Positions 1 through 10,700 of a stretch of 28,045 nucleotides of DNA are shown here, in pieces. Every line of letters starts with the position of its first letter. Position 1 is the first letter of the stretch. The DNA comes from Symbiodinium natans (lineage: Eukaryota > Sar > Dinophyceae > Suessiales > Symbiodiniaceae): NCBI GenBank assembly GCA_905221605.1, contig CAJNDS010000297.1, positions 143,501-171,545 of the forward strand, in the 5' to 3' direction. The notes beneath the pieces are model-generated. The model ran no database searches, had not been told where the DNA came from, and saw nothing but the letters and a program-made list of their open reading frames with translations. A program made the translations under genes and the position numbers.

Positions 1-200
1 ATAGCATCTTTGTGTCAATACCAGAATATCAACATTTCACATGTCAACATATCAGTGTATCGATATATCAAACATCTCAAACTATCGGCATATCAATATC
101 CTGCGCTCCGCGTCCTACCTTCGCGGAGAAGGTCGACGTCGAGGTAGCGACACAATGACTAAATCCCCCTTGGGAATTATTTCGATTTTTGTTTATATAA

Positions 201-268
201 AACCCAAGAGAATATTGAAAATATTGTTTTGATTAATAAAACCCAAGAGAATATTGAAAATATTGTTG
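201..268. repeat. Short tandem duplication, 39-bp period
   Basis: A segment of about 29 bases beginning AACCCAAGAGAATATTG occurs at 201 and again at 240. The two copies are almost identical, so the duplication is recent. Such duplications are frequent in this window and carry no coding signal. Confidence 0.85.
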
Positions 269-440
269 TTATTAAGGTTCTAAGGGAAGTATAGATGACA
301 GCAGACTGTGCTCCCTGAGGTTGTGGTGCAACTTCGAACTTGCCTTGTTTGCCAAATGCAGCGGCCTGAAGCTCGGCAGGACCTTGGGAGAATGCTTGTG
401 TTTTCTCCCCCTTTCTTGGGTTTAGGAGGAACTTATCTAG

Positions 441-500
441 GAGCCCTAAACCCGAAACCCCAAACCCTAAACCCTAAACCCTAAACCCGAAACCCAACCC
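441..500. repeat. Interstitial telomere-type repeat (CCCTAAA, slightly degenerate)
   Basis: Several CCCTAAA units are interspersed with the variants CCCGAAA and CCCCAAA. This is the C-rich strand of the TTTAGGG telomere repeat of plants and many alveolates. It is internal, a few hundred bases before the first readable exon, so it is an interstitial array and not a chromosome end. Confidence 0.9.
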
Positions 501-618
501 TCGAGATGCCATGGCCAACCGAGGAAGAGATTGCGAGTCATTCCACTCTGGTTGCCCATGTGGCTTCTGACCACAATGACGTGCTGCTACTCGGATGCCC
601 AAAAGCACTCGATTCCAG

Positions 619-1031
619 GTTTTGGAGGCTAAGTTCCGGCAACAAAGAGCGCCCGTTTTTTTGTAATTCTTTGGCTGCTGGGCATAGGCTATGTTGGCGG
701 ACGCCTTGCAGCCGTCGCAGCGGGAGGAGGCCAGTTGGAAGAGCTTGAAGATCAGGATGGTGCAAAAGGTGCGGGACAAAGCGCAGCCCTCACCTTCGGC
801 GTGGAGCGCCTGGGAAAGTACGCTGCCGACAGCCTCGGCTTTGTGGTGTTCTTCCTTCCTTCCCTGATGGTCAGCATTGTATCCTTCCAGGCGAAGCTTG
901 ACGGTCACAGACTGATGCTGGAAAGCATCAGGTCTTTCGACGTGCGAGCTGCGGCATGCGCCCTGGACAGTGACCGCCTTCAAATTGAGGCGCAGGTTTG
1001 TGAGCTTTTCGATGGCCTTGAAGAGCCTCTA
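619..1031 (+). CDS. Uncharacterised multi-pass membrane protein, first readable exon block
   Basis: A splice acceptor (CCAG before G619) opens a frame reading VLEAKFRQQRAPVF. The frame then breaks in a run of seven T (656-662). One more T would continue directly into the longer open frame with a hydrophobic helix (VILWLLGIGYVGGRLAA), a linker, a second hydrophobic segment (GFVVFFLPSLMVSIVSF) and a charged region ending LFDGLEEPL. Possible donors are GTGGCT at 1032 or GCTTGC at 1035. Joining at 1031 to the acceptor at 4633 keeps phase 0 and links it to the block at 4634. I do not recognise a characterised family; the layout resembles uncharacterised membrane proteins I associate with dinoflagellates, which is memory and not a search. 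The homopolymer break may be a read error or true decay. Confidence 0.55.
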
Positions 1032-1264
1032 GTGGCTTGCTAGCCCGGTAGTACCCTTTACCCTTTTCTTTTAGTCCTGGGTTCCCTTATAAAGTAACCG
1101 ACCCAATTATGCCGGCGAAGACCCCAAACAGTAAGATTGTAGATGAAGGGAAAGCGGCATGAAACAATAACGCGACGCGTAGAACTCGGCAGGCCGAGTT
1201 TACAATCAGAAAAACTGGGCTCAGTATGGAGGCGGTCGGAACAACCCTTTCCCAATCCAAACGA

Positions 1265-2175
1265 GGCATTGACATGGATGTCCAAGCGCTGCCCACATGC
1301 ATTTTGCCAGGCCTGAAAAATGCATTTGGTCTTTCTTTCTACATTTGCAACGCCATGCTCTTTCTTTCTGTGCTTTTTCAAAGGCGAAAACAGCTGAGTG
1401 CATTTAGGCACGCGCGAAAAACGCAGTTTCCTTATTCGTCTCTTCTGCACGCAGCTTGTCTTTACGACGAAGGATCAGCTCTTAACCCAATTCTATTGCG
1501 GTTGTGGAAGGAGCAAGCCACGCGAATGCATTTTGCCCACTTAAAAAATGCACCTGAGCATGTTCTTCCTGATTCTGGGTCTGTTTCGGTACGCCTGCAG
1601 GATGCCGAGCATTGTTCTAAACGCGTTTTTCAATTCCTATAGCTACGTTTATGCACAGAAAACACATCAGAAGAATCGAATACGTCATGAGCCAGCAGAA
1701 ACCAAGACTAAACATGATAGGAAACCAGTGCCAAATGCATTCTTCGGGCGACGAAAAATGCATTTGGAATGCCCTAGAAATGCATGTCGGGTAGATGTTG
1801 GTCGTAAAACACCAACCTACTTTTTTGTTTTGTGTTCGTTTGCTTTTCATGCTGTAATGGAGCAAAGATAACCCAATAGACATGGATGACCAGACGCTGC
1901 CGAATGCATTTTGCCAGGCTGAACCACGCATTTATTTGGTCTTGCTTTCCACATGTGCAACGCCGCGTGCTCTTTTCGCTTTTTTTCCAAGCGAAAACAG
2001 CTGAATGCATTTGGGCACAGGCGAAAAATGCATTCGGTCTTTGACACAAACGTCAGTTATCAAGTGAGTCTTTTATTGTGGTTTTGGAAGGAGCAAGCTG
2101 CGCGAATGCATTTTGCCTGCTTTGCAAAATGCATCTGGGCATGTCGCTTTTGATTTTGGGCCCCTTTTCGGGAGT
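1265..2175. repeat. Diverged tandem duplication, offset about 580-610 bp
   Basis: Segment 1271-1410 (GACATGGATGTCC... through TGCATTTTGCCAGGC and a TTTGGTCTT stretch) recurs diverged at 1879-2010. Segment 1500-1590 (TGGAAGGAGCAAGC, CGCGAATGCATTTTGCC) recurs at 2083-2165. The motif AATGCATTTTGC and its reverse complement recur many times, so both strands show many short spurious ORFs here. No domain is recognisable. Confidence 0.75.
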
Positions 2176-2199
2176 TTTGCAAAACGGTGATTATGGTTC

Positions 2200-4545
2200 T
2201 ACACGCATTCAAATCCCGCATGAACGCCCTCCCAATGCCTGTAGCTGTAGCTCACCACGGACCCGAACCGCCTGACACCCGCCCGGCCCCATTGCGCTCA
2301 TGGTCCGAGACCATGGGAGACCACGAATCCAAGCGTGTGACACCCTCTCAACCCCTGTCGCTGCGTCGCTCATGATCGGAGATCACGGGAGACCACGGAC
2401 CCGGACCGCGTGGCACGCGCCAGCCCATGATCGGAGACCCAAGCGCGTGAACACCCTCCCCACGCCTGTAGCTAACCGCGTGCCCGGCCCCATTGCGCTC
2501 ATGGTCGGAGATTATGGGAGACCACAAATCCAAGCGTGCGACACCCTCTCAACCCCTGTCGCTCATGATCGGAGATCACGGCACGGACCCGGACCGCGTG
2601 ACACCCGCCAGCCCATGATCGGAGACCCCAAGCACGTGAACACCCTCCCAATGCCTGTAGCTCACCACGGACCCGAACCGCGTGACACCCGCCCGGCCCC
2701 ATTGCGCTCATGATCGGAGATGTTGGGAGACCACAAACCCAAGCGCGTGACACCCTCTGTCGCTCATGATCGGACGCCGTGACAGACCACGAAACCGGAC
2801 AGCGTGACACCCGCCCATCGTGCTCAGAGACCATGGGAGACCACGAACAAGCGCGCGACACCCTCCCAGATGATTTAATTATGGGAGACCATCAAGCGCG
2901 TGACACCCTCGAACCCCTGCCACTCACCACGGACCCGAACAGCGTGACACCCGTCCGGCCTCATTGCGCTAATGACAGGAGACCATGTGAGACCACGAAT
3001 CCAAGCGCGTGACACCCTCTCAACCCCTGTCGCTCACGAGCGGAGATCATGGGAGACCACGGAGCCGGGTCGCGCGACACCCGCCCAGCCCAAGATCGGA
3101 GAATCTGGGAGACCACGAACCCAGCGCGTGACACCCTCCCAAGCTTGTTGCTCATCGAAGTCCAGGGGAACTGCGGACCCGAACCGCGTGACACCCTCAC
3201 CGGAGACCAGGGACTCAACCGTGACACCTTCCCAACCCTTGTCGCTCATGATTGAAGACCGTGGGGGAACACGGACCCGAACCGCGTGACACCCACCCGG
3301 CCCCAGTGCGCTCACAACCCTTATGATCGGAGACCATGCGCAACCGCGGACCCGAGCCGCGTGACACCCACCCAGCCGACTGCACTCATGATCGGAGACC
3401 AGACCCGCGTGACACCCTCCCAACCTCGGTCACTCATGATCGGAGACTGTGATCACGGACCCGGACCATTTCGCTCATGAGCGGAGACCCTGGAAGACCA
3501 CGGACCCAAGCGCGTGACACCCTCCCAACCCCTGTCGCTTCGGAGACCATGGAAACCTGGACCGCGTGACACGGCCCGAAGCGCGTGACACCGGCCCCAA
3601 TTGTGCTCATGATCGGAGACCATGGGAGTGACACCCGCCCAGCCCCAATTGTGCTCATGATCGGAGACCATGGAAGACCGCAGGCCCGAGCGCGTGACAC
3701 ACACCCGGCCCCAATCGGGCAATTGCGCTCATGATCGGAGACCATGGAAGACCGCAGGCCCGAGCACGTGACACCCATCCGGCCCCAAGGGCCCCAATTG
3801 TGCTCATGATCGGAGACCATGGGAGACTACAGGCCCGAAGCGCGTGACACCCACCCGGCCCGAATGACCGTGAGAGACCACAGGCCCGAAGCGCGTGACA
3901 CCCACCCCGCCCCAATGGCCCCAATTGTGCTCATGATCGGAGACCATGCCAGACCACAGGCCCGAAGCGCGACACCACCGGCCCCGATGGCCCCAATTGC
4001 GCTCATGATCGGAGACCATGAAAAACCACAGGCCGGAAGCACGTGACACCCACCCATGATCGGAGACCATGGGAGACCACAGGCCCGAAGCGCGTGACAC
4101 CCACCCGGCCCCAATGGCGCGGAGACTAGCGGGAACCACCCCACCCCGATAGCCCCAATTCTGTTCATGATCGGAGACCCGGCCCCAATGGCCCCAATCC
4201 TGCTCATGATCGGAGACCGTGGGAGACCACAGGCCCGAAGCGCGCAACACCCACCCGGCCCCAATGGCCCTAAATCGGAGACCATGGGAGACCACAGGCC
4301 CGAATCGCGTGACACCCACCCGGCCCGAATGGCCTCAATTGTGCTCATGATCGGAGACCATGGGAGACCACAGGCCCGAAGCGCGTGACACCAATTGTGC
4401 TCATGGTCCGAGACCATGGGAGAGCACAGGCCCGAAGCGCGTGACACCCACCGACCCGAATGGCCTCAATTGTGCCCATGATCGGAGACCATGGGAGACC
4501 ACAGGCCCGAAGCGCGTGACACCCATCTGGCCAAGCGCGTGACAC
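2200..4545. repeat. GC-rich minisatellite, ~72-76 bp core unit
   Basis: The array is built from units containing GCTCATGATCGGAGACC, then GGGAGACCACAGGCCCGAAG, then CGCGTGACACCCACCCGGCC and a CCCCAATGG spacer. In the distal part the GCTCATGATC word recurs at 3653, 3727, 3802, 3929, 4001 and 4343, giving 72-75 bp steps with some double or partial steps. The proximal part (2200-3600) is more diverged, with longer and mixed units. The unit is not a fixed multiple of three and all six frames stay open, so the long minus-strand ORFs here are by-products of the repeat. Confidence 0.9.
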
Positions 4546-4633
4546 TTTTTTTTCTGAGGAGAGGACCCCAAACGGTTCCTGTTTGGGGAAAAAAAGGGAG
4601 CCCTTGTGATAAGATGGTTCCTGGCCCACCAAG

Positions 4634-5293
4634 GTGGCAACGTCCCTTGACACAGGCTCGGAGAGCGAGGCCGAGGTTGCTTTGCCGGTACTGTCAGCCG
4701 AGGCCAGGCGAGCCATTCGGTCTGTAACCGGCTTTGCCGAGGATGGCCACTGCATCCAAGCATTCAACCGCTACGTGCGGGGCCCCCTCTTAGATGCGAT
4801 TTTGGAAGACTTCGGTGATGAGCTTGAAGCACCATGGGCCATGTGCTTGCTTAGCTTCCTTCCTGCGACATTGTCCTTCGTGGCTTTGACTTTAGTTGTG
4901 GCACCGGATTTCCACAGCTGCGGCTATCCTTCTATTGAGGTGTATGTCTTCTTGAACTACTTGCAGGTCCTGATGATGACTCTTTTTATTCTGCCCCTAG
5001 CTCATCCCATGTTGCTCCGTGCCATGGGCATCCTGGCTACGAGGCTCAGCCCTGGATGTCTCCGAAGTACGGTCACCATCGGAACTGGTATTCTGGTATA
5101 CAGCTCTCTCCTGGTCTTCTCATCTGTTTTGTCCGTGACACTGGAGGGCTTCGTGATCACACGGCATCCCGCATTTCTTGCTGGCTTCCTGCTGTCCTCA
5201 CTGCTTGTCTTGGTTCAAAGCTGCCGTGTCTTTCGGGGACGGTGCTGGGACTTCCCGCGCTGTTCCTGCCGATGCTTGGGCCGAAGTCGCTGA
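4634..5293 (+). CDS. Uncharacterised multi-pass membrane protein, main exon block
   Basis: The frame begins after an AG|G acceptor (CACCAAG before 4634). It encodes an acidic linker, then GHCIQAFNRYVRGPLLDAIL, then four hydrophobic helices: residues about 70-95 (LLSFLPATLSFVALTLVV), 98-130 (IEVYVFLNYLQVLMMTLF), 144-170 (TVTIGTGILVYSSLLVF) and 172-198 (FLAGFLLSSLLVLVQ). After codon CAA at 5216 the frame becomes Arg/Cys-rich and stops at 5293. The frame one base later (from GCT at 5220) stays open to 5429 and reads like a soluble tail (AAVSFGDGAGTSRAVPADAW). This suggests a one-base insertion near 5219 or an unrecognised intron. The block fits as the continuation of 619-1031. The function is unknown. 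A reading error or a decaying copy would both explain two breaks in one gene. Confidence 0.6.
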   Translation: MATSLDTGSESEAEVALPVLSAEARRAIRSVTGFAEDGHCIQAFNRYVRGPLLDAILEDFGDELEAPWAMCLLSFLPATLSFVALTLVVAPDFHSCGYPSIEVYVFLNYLQVLMMTLFILPLAHPMLLRAMGILATRLSPGCLRSTVTIGTGILVYSSLLVFSSVLSVTLEGFVITRHPAFLAGFLLSSLLVLVQSCRVFRGRCWDFPRCSCRCLGRSR

Positions 5294-5429
5294 AGTTCCG
5301 GGGCGCCACGGTCCTCGAACGAGGACGTATCTTTGTGAAATGGCGCCTCAATGGCCAACTGTCCGAAATCCGAAAGAAACGCGGAAATCGGCCTCGGCAC
5401 AGAGTCATAAAAGCGTGCGATGCACTTGA
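5220..5429 (+). other. Frame-shifted probable C-terminal tail of the membrane protein
   Basis: This is an open stretch of about 69 codons ending in TGA at 5427-5429. It is entered by skipping one base around the CAAAG at 5216-5220. It is rich in Ala, Val, Pro and Arg and ends SASAQSHKSVRCT. It follows the last membrane helix, where a cytosolic tail would be expected. If the base is an assembly error, this replaces the Arg/Cys-rich end of the in-frame reading. Confidence 0.35.
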
Positions 5430-5677
5430 CGAGGTCAGTATTCCTCCTCGGTTGCTTGGTCTTGCTAGGATGGTTGAGTGGAGGGAGCTTGGGAGGAAGA
5501 CAAACGAAAATTCCGGATGAGATTCCTTACTAGAGTCCCCTGAGGATATATGTGGTTTCATGTTTTGTTTGGGTGCCGTAGAATACGTGCCCGCATAATG
5601 TGGAGAACTGCCCCCATGTGTCGTGTGTTTCTACAACCCAAGAGATCACTGCAAGTATCAACTTTTTTTGGTTCTCA

Positions 5678-5790
5678 ACCCAGACTCCTGGGAGGATCCA
5701 ACAAGTAGATCCCTTTAAGTTTTTCCTGAGACTGACCCAATATTCGTATAGGTGACTAGTTTGGGGGTTCCACTAAGTGGATCATGACAT
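5678..5790. repeat. Dispersed repeat, copy 1 (GGATCCAACAAGTxGATCC family)
   Basis: The words CCAGACTCCTGGGAGGATCC, then AACAAGTAGATCC and TGACCCAA appear here in the same order as in the copy at 7450-7560. A partial inverted match (CCACTAAGTGGATC) closes the segment at about 5770-5785. The inverted ends suggest a small non-autonomous element; no target duplication could be identified. Confidence 0.55.
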
Positions 5791-5923
5791 GGGCTCAGGG
5801 GAAAGTCTTGGGGTCGCGGGTTTAGGGTGCAAGCTTTCTACAGGGACCCTTTGTTTGTGAAATCTGTTGGGGGCTGCGGCATCTTGGGAGTGCGCCGTTT
5901 CTCTTTGTTCACCTTCATGGAAG

Positions 5924-5962
5924 TCCTAAACCCTAAACCCTAAACCCTAAACCCTAAACCCC
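5924..5962. repeat. Interstitial telomere-type repeat (CCCTAAA)n
   Basis: Five consecutive, nearly perfect CCCTAAA units lie in the spacer between two genes. Confidence 0.95.
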
Positions 5963-7449
5963 AGTAGGGTGTGCCCCTGAACCCGGGTAGATGGCCTATC
6001 CGAGCAGGCCTTTCTCGGTAGCCGAAAGCGTATGTGTAACCCGCACCCTCCCTACACTACTAGTGGGTCATTCTTAGGAACCCTTAGTAAGGGATTTACT
6101 TCTTGCATCCGTTCCATTCTTGCTTTGCACGTGCCTGCATCTTTCAAGTCATGGAACCCTCGGGTGTGTATCTTTGGGCTCAGGCGAAAGCTCATGGCAG
6201 CACAAACATGCCGCGAAGTGAGCCACTCCCATGTGGGTTGTGGAAGTCGCCGTGCTGGGGAGCGCGTGGGCTTTACCGGGCGCACCTCGGCTCAATTCTA
6301 CGTGTCCCAGCCGGTGTGAGCTAGGAGAAGACGTCGATGACATGCCCTGGCAGGGAAAGTACTTGAAGAAGCAAGTCCTCTTTCGTCCCGGGATGAGAGC
6401 TGCACTTGCAAAAACATTGTAGATCCACGTGCAACCGACCGCCTCTTTGCAGCAAAGGAATGCATGTGCCAGCACCGGCGGCACAGGAAACACCTGCATG
6501 CTTCATTTCTCGTCTTCTATTTCAGAGTACCACGAAGAGGGTTGTTTCAGGTCGGCGCCGCCCTCAGAAGTAAGAGCGTACTACCACGGAACATTACAGG
6601 TAGCACGTACGTGGCACCACAAGCGTGGAGCTGTTCTCATTAGGGACCAGGCCTGGTCCCCGCGTACGCGGATTTGCTTTGCATTAAAGCAAATACCCTA
6701 AACCCCCAGCCCTTGATCCTGGCGCGCGCGGCGCGCATTCAGGAGATTTGAAGGCTTTTCAAAGCTCCAGAAGGCTCCTGAGGGCTTGAAAAAGGCCTGG
6801 AAAGCTTCAAAGAGCGTCCGCGTAGTGATTGCTGCTGGGGCTTGCTTTCAAGCGATTTGGCCCCCGATACACTCGACGCGCACCCAAAGTTTCAGAGCCG
6901 AATCACCTTTTGAATTCACCTGAAAGACGGGGACCAGGAGGGCCGGGCACGAGTGCCAGACCCCAGGGCTGACAGCCCTTGGAGCCTACAATCCTACAAG
7001 CAGGGCCTAAGCCCCAAGCCCTGAAGGGGGCAGGTCTCCGTTGCGATCTGCATAGGCCCTTCTCCTCTCAAAAAGCTTCGACAAGCCAAGGCATTTAAAA
7101 TCCTTCAAGGATCCAGAGACTTGTCCGCAGGGGCTTCAGGGCCATAGCGGGTGCTTTCTTGGGACCCCAAGCCCTGAAGCCCTGAAACCCTGAAACCCTC
7201 ACCAAAAGCCTGAAAACCCTAAACCCTCTTGCAAGAGACAGTTTCAAAGGGAACTCCCTCCAAAGGAAGCCCCAGGGCCTTGAAAAACACCCCCGCCTCC
7301 CCATATTTTGGAATCCTCTGGTGGTTTCTCAAAATCATCAGGGTTGAGGGCCCTACACCCTAAACCCTACACCCTTCCCCTCTTGGCCGGCCACGCACAC
7401 TTATACCCTCCACCATCAGTCCTCACATCCAATCCAGAAGCCTTACTAC

Positions 7450-7560
7450 TGTTTGCCCAGACCCTGGAGGATCCAACAAGTGGATCCATCAATGATTCCA
7501 AAGAATGACCCAAAAAAACAAAAGGATGCGATTTGGGGGGTTCTACCCCCCAAAACATAG
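7450..7560. repeat. Dispersed repeat, copy 2 (GGATCCAACAAGTxGATCC family)
   Basis: The order CCAGACCCTGG, GGATCCAACAAGTGGATCC (7469-7487), AATGACCCAA, GGGGGGTTCTACCCCCC matches the copy at 5678. The left side (CTACTGTTTGCCCAG from 7446) also resembles the terminal repeat of the MITE-like element at 10768, so the two families may be related. Confidence 0.5.
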
Positions 7561-7719
7561 TGAACATATTCTTCCATATTGAGGGTAATACAGGGATACT
7601 TATCTTTGATGATTTGGTGGGGGGTTCTTGAGCAAGCTTATCTCTTGGCGGGTTTAGGGCTTAGGGTTAAGGATGCAAGAAGGGTTTTGGGGGATTACAT
7701 CTTCGTCCATGGTTGGGAC

Positions 7720-10700
7720 ATGAGTTTCCTCTGGGGGCAGCTGAGGTATGCAGTGGTCGATGCCTCAGTTGCCTCTGGTGGGGGTGCAACGATGTGGCGT
7801 CTGCATTAGGCAAGAGGAGTGGCACTTGCACATCTGGCCCTTAGTTTCCCTGTCGGTCCTAAACCGTGTTTTTTTGACACCAAAGAAAAAGAATTCTCAC
7901 CAACCAAACATAGCAGAATCCCTCTCAAAAACACGGGTCCTTGCCCAAAAAGGAACCCCAACGCCCTAAGCACGCAAAAAACCCCTGAGGTAGCAACTGT
8001 TGGGCTCTGAATCCCAGGCTTTCTCAGTCACCTACCACACAAAAAAACCTGAGGTATCAATTTTGTTGGGCTCTGAATTTCCAGGCTTTCTCAGTCCACC
8101 TACCACACGCTCCTGTTTCCGGCCGTGGCCTTGACTTTCATCTTGGCCTGGCTGGCAAGGCCTGCCGAGGGGTTTAGGGTTTAGGGTTTAGGGTTTAGGG
8201 TTTAGGTGTACATGTAGGGGGGGTTTCTTGAGGCCAGAGGTCAAATTGTTCCCTTTTTTGGTCTCTGGGCTCCTTCATGCAACGAGTTGTTGAAGAGCAC
8301 CCTGATCATGTCGTGAATACCGGGCGCCACCTTCAGCCAGATGCTCCTTCTTGGCCATCTTTCTTACTTTAGCCTGAGGGGCCTACGGCTTGTATGAAGA
8401 GACGTCGACCCGACCCGATGCTGAAGGTTGTCAGTTGGGTTTTGGAGTGGCTGCGTAGTCTAGGAGTGACTTGCTGGTTCGAAATGGGAGATTAGGGACA
8501 CACGCCATCCTGACTGCGAGCCCTAACCCGACAGAGTTACGCGCTTTTGGGTTTTGTAGCTTGGCTTGAGGGCAGAATGAGATATAAAGGGACACCAAAG
8601 ACCCCTGGAGCGCGAGGCCAGCTGCGTCAGAGAAGTTCCCGCCGGGCTTCCGAAAGCACCTCATGAAATACCTGATCGTGACTCGCTCTCATGGCTTTGG
8701 AGAAGTGGCATATGCTCTTCCCAATGAGCTTTCAAGCCGAAGCAGTGCCCACGACCACCCCCATGGCCCTCTGTTTGCGCACCGTGTTCGTAGAGGCCAC
8801 CCTTGCGATAAGGAGTTCAAGGGATACTTCCTCCAAACTCTTCCCTGCATGGCGAAAAGTAAAGCGGGGGTCGCGCGCCGCCACGCCTTCACCGCATGCA
8901 TACACACTTCAGCCTTTCAGGAGCAAACGCGATGGCTTACCCTTGGCAGGGGCAGAGCCTCGAACGAAACATGAAAACTACACCCCCAAACCCTAAACCC
9001 TAAACCCTAAACCCTAAACCCTAAAAAACCCAAACCAATGCCTCAGATACCCATGGAATGGGAACCACATCCTAAGGTCTGGGTCTTCTGTGTTGCGGCA
9101 GACTGGCTCCAGGGCCCCTATGTTTATGACGCTTGCTTGCAAGTCTGGGTCCACGTCGCTCTTGCACAGGAACTCAAAATTGGTGACCCCAAGACGGTAC
9201 TGAATGCTACACCAAACCCTATACACTAAACCCCAAACCCTAAACCCTATAGCACCTGCTTCTGGCAGCTGAATATGTACGTTCCTGAAGAACCCAGTCC
9301 AGGCCCGGGTCGGCCGGAAGAGAGATGGGGTGAAAGAGGAAATGGAGAGTTCCGTCAAGAAACTCTCGGGGGGTTGAGGTCTCCGGCTGCTTTGATCGCC
9401 TGAGGCGCTTTATTCTGCTTATGGATACTCAAAGCACGAGATCGCGGCGGCTTGGCTTAGACGTGAAGGTGCATGCGAACTTCCCTTCCCTCTCGCTGCT
9501 GATCCTGTTTTTGGAGCCCTAAACCCTCTCCCCTAGACCCTGGCCTGATTTCCTAACCTGAATGCCAAAGGCGATTACCCAAGGTGCATTTCAACCTAAC
9601 CTTGGATCCTTTTCCAGTTCTCCGAGACCGACCTACAAACCCCGCATTGCCGTGGCTAGTCGGGTGCCAAAAAAAACCCTGGCCTAACTCAAAAGACACG
9701 ACGACTACTTCATTGAAAGTTCGCTTCACCCGAGTCTCAGGTGCTGTTCGTAGCCGGGTATGGAGCATCCGGAGCTGCTCGGATGCAGACAGGCCGCCGC
9801 AGGTAGCGTGGCCCCATCTCCCGTTGGCAACCTTGAATGGTTGGTTGGAGTGGTGGAAGTCACATTGTCTTGCAGTTGGTGACTTCAGTCTGTTTCTGGG
9901 TCTTAGGTCTTTGACTAGCATGGACAGAACCTTTCATCGCAGGTCAGCACTGCGAGGCTTGTCACCACTGAAGCAAAAAGTCGTCATGCCATGCCATGTA
10001 TGGTTAGAGAATGGCCTTGCGTGTGGTGACAGTGGATGGCAGACAGAAGCCGTCGCCATAGCTCGCTTGTGCTCATCATGTCTTACGGTTGAGGGTCATA
10101 GCCATTGCAGTAATCCTGCAACCAATGACACCTACAGCAAGAGTCACCCACTCCCCTTGCTCATGCATGCTGTCAGGTTTGCAGCTGTGGCATTGGCTCA
10201 CTGGCCGACCGTTTTGGTGCCTGAGCTGAGCTGGAACAAAACCTCCTGGAGGAAGTTTCGACCCTGAAACCTTCAGCCTGGCAATTAACCCGACTCGTTC
10301 TTTGGCAAATTCCCACTTCTTAGTAGCCGAGTAGGTAACCTTTAACCTTTTGTGGTGTATAGAATCCTACCATACTTGAAAGGTTACCCTGTTTTGGCCC
10401 AGGATACTCAGCAACCAGGGTCTAATGCCTTCACTACTTGGTTCTTACTCCATGTAGAAGATGCCAACTTCAGCTTCGAGAACAGGCCCACAGTTGCTCA
10501 TAAACTTTTCGTGAGGTCGAAAGAGATGCTGCTTGGCATACTGCGTCTTCCATACCCTTGCAGCCTTATCGCTGCTCGATTGCAAACAAAGGTTCCCCAT
10601 GTTCCCCTAACCGCCCCTCCATACATGGGGGCTTATAGTAATAGTAGGAATCCCTTAGCATCAGGACCCCGAAAAGATACCCCAATTTCGGAAACCACCA

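Larger units (their letters stand above)
1..618. other. AT-rich flank without a recognised gene
   Basis: The first 300 bases are AT-rich and contain many short ATATCAACAT-like steps. Nothing before 619 reads as a convincing exon. The start of the membrane-protein gene that becomes readable at 619 may lie here or beyond the window edge. The short reading frame from about 506 to 618 runs into the exon block at 619 in a different frame and looks like intron. Confidence 0.5.
1032..4633 (+). other. Inferred 3.6-kb intron filled with repeats
   Basis: The interval between the two exon blocks of the membrane-protein gene has no coding patch in the direction of the gene. It contains a diverged ~0.6-kb duplication (1265-2175) followed by the minisatellite (2200-4545). 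The proposed boundaries are donor GTGGCT at 1032 and acceptor CACCAAG before G4634. The link is inferred from phase and from the protein layout. Confidence 0.45.
5430..7719. other. Spacer without a supported gene
   Basis: This 2.3-kb stretch has several short ORFs on both strands (for example 6032-6319 and 6149-6499), but none shows a family motif, a hydrophobic pattern or an AG|G exon boundary. It holds a TTTAGGG patch, a dispersed GGATCC-rich repeat in two copies, and degenerate CCCTGAAGC-type runs at 7170-7230. Confidence 0.5.

Noticed and set aside
3804-4447. Long minus-strand ORFs (up to about 206 codons) with repeating GLWSPMVSDHEHNWG-like peptides
   Set aside because: They arise from the minisatellite unit; all six frames are open, unit length varies and there are no family features.
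9584-10267. 227-codon + strand ORF
   Set aside because: The conserved patches VLFVAGYGAS and GIGSLADRFG lie in other frames within it; the long frame itself has no family motif.
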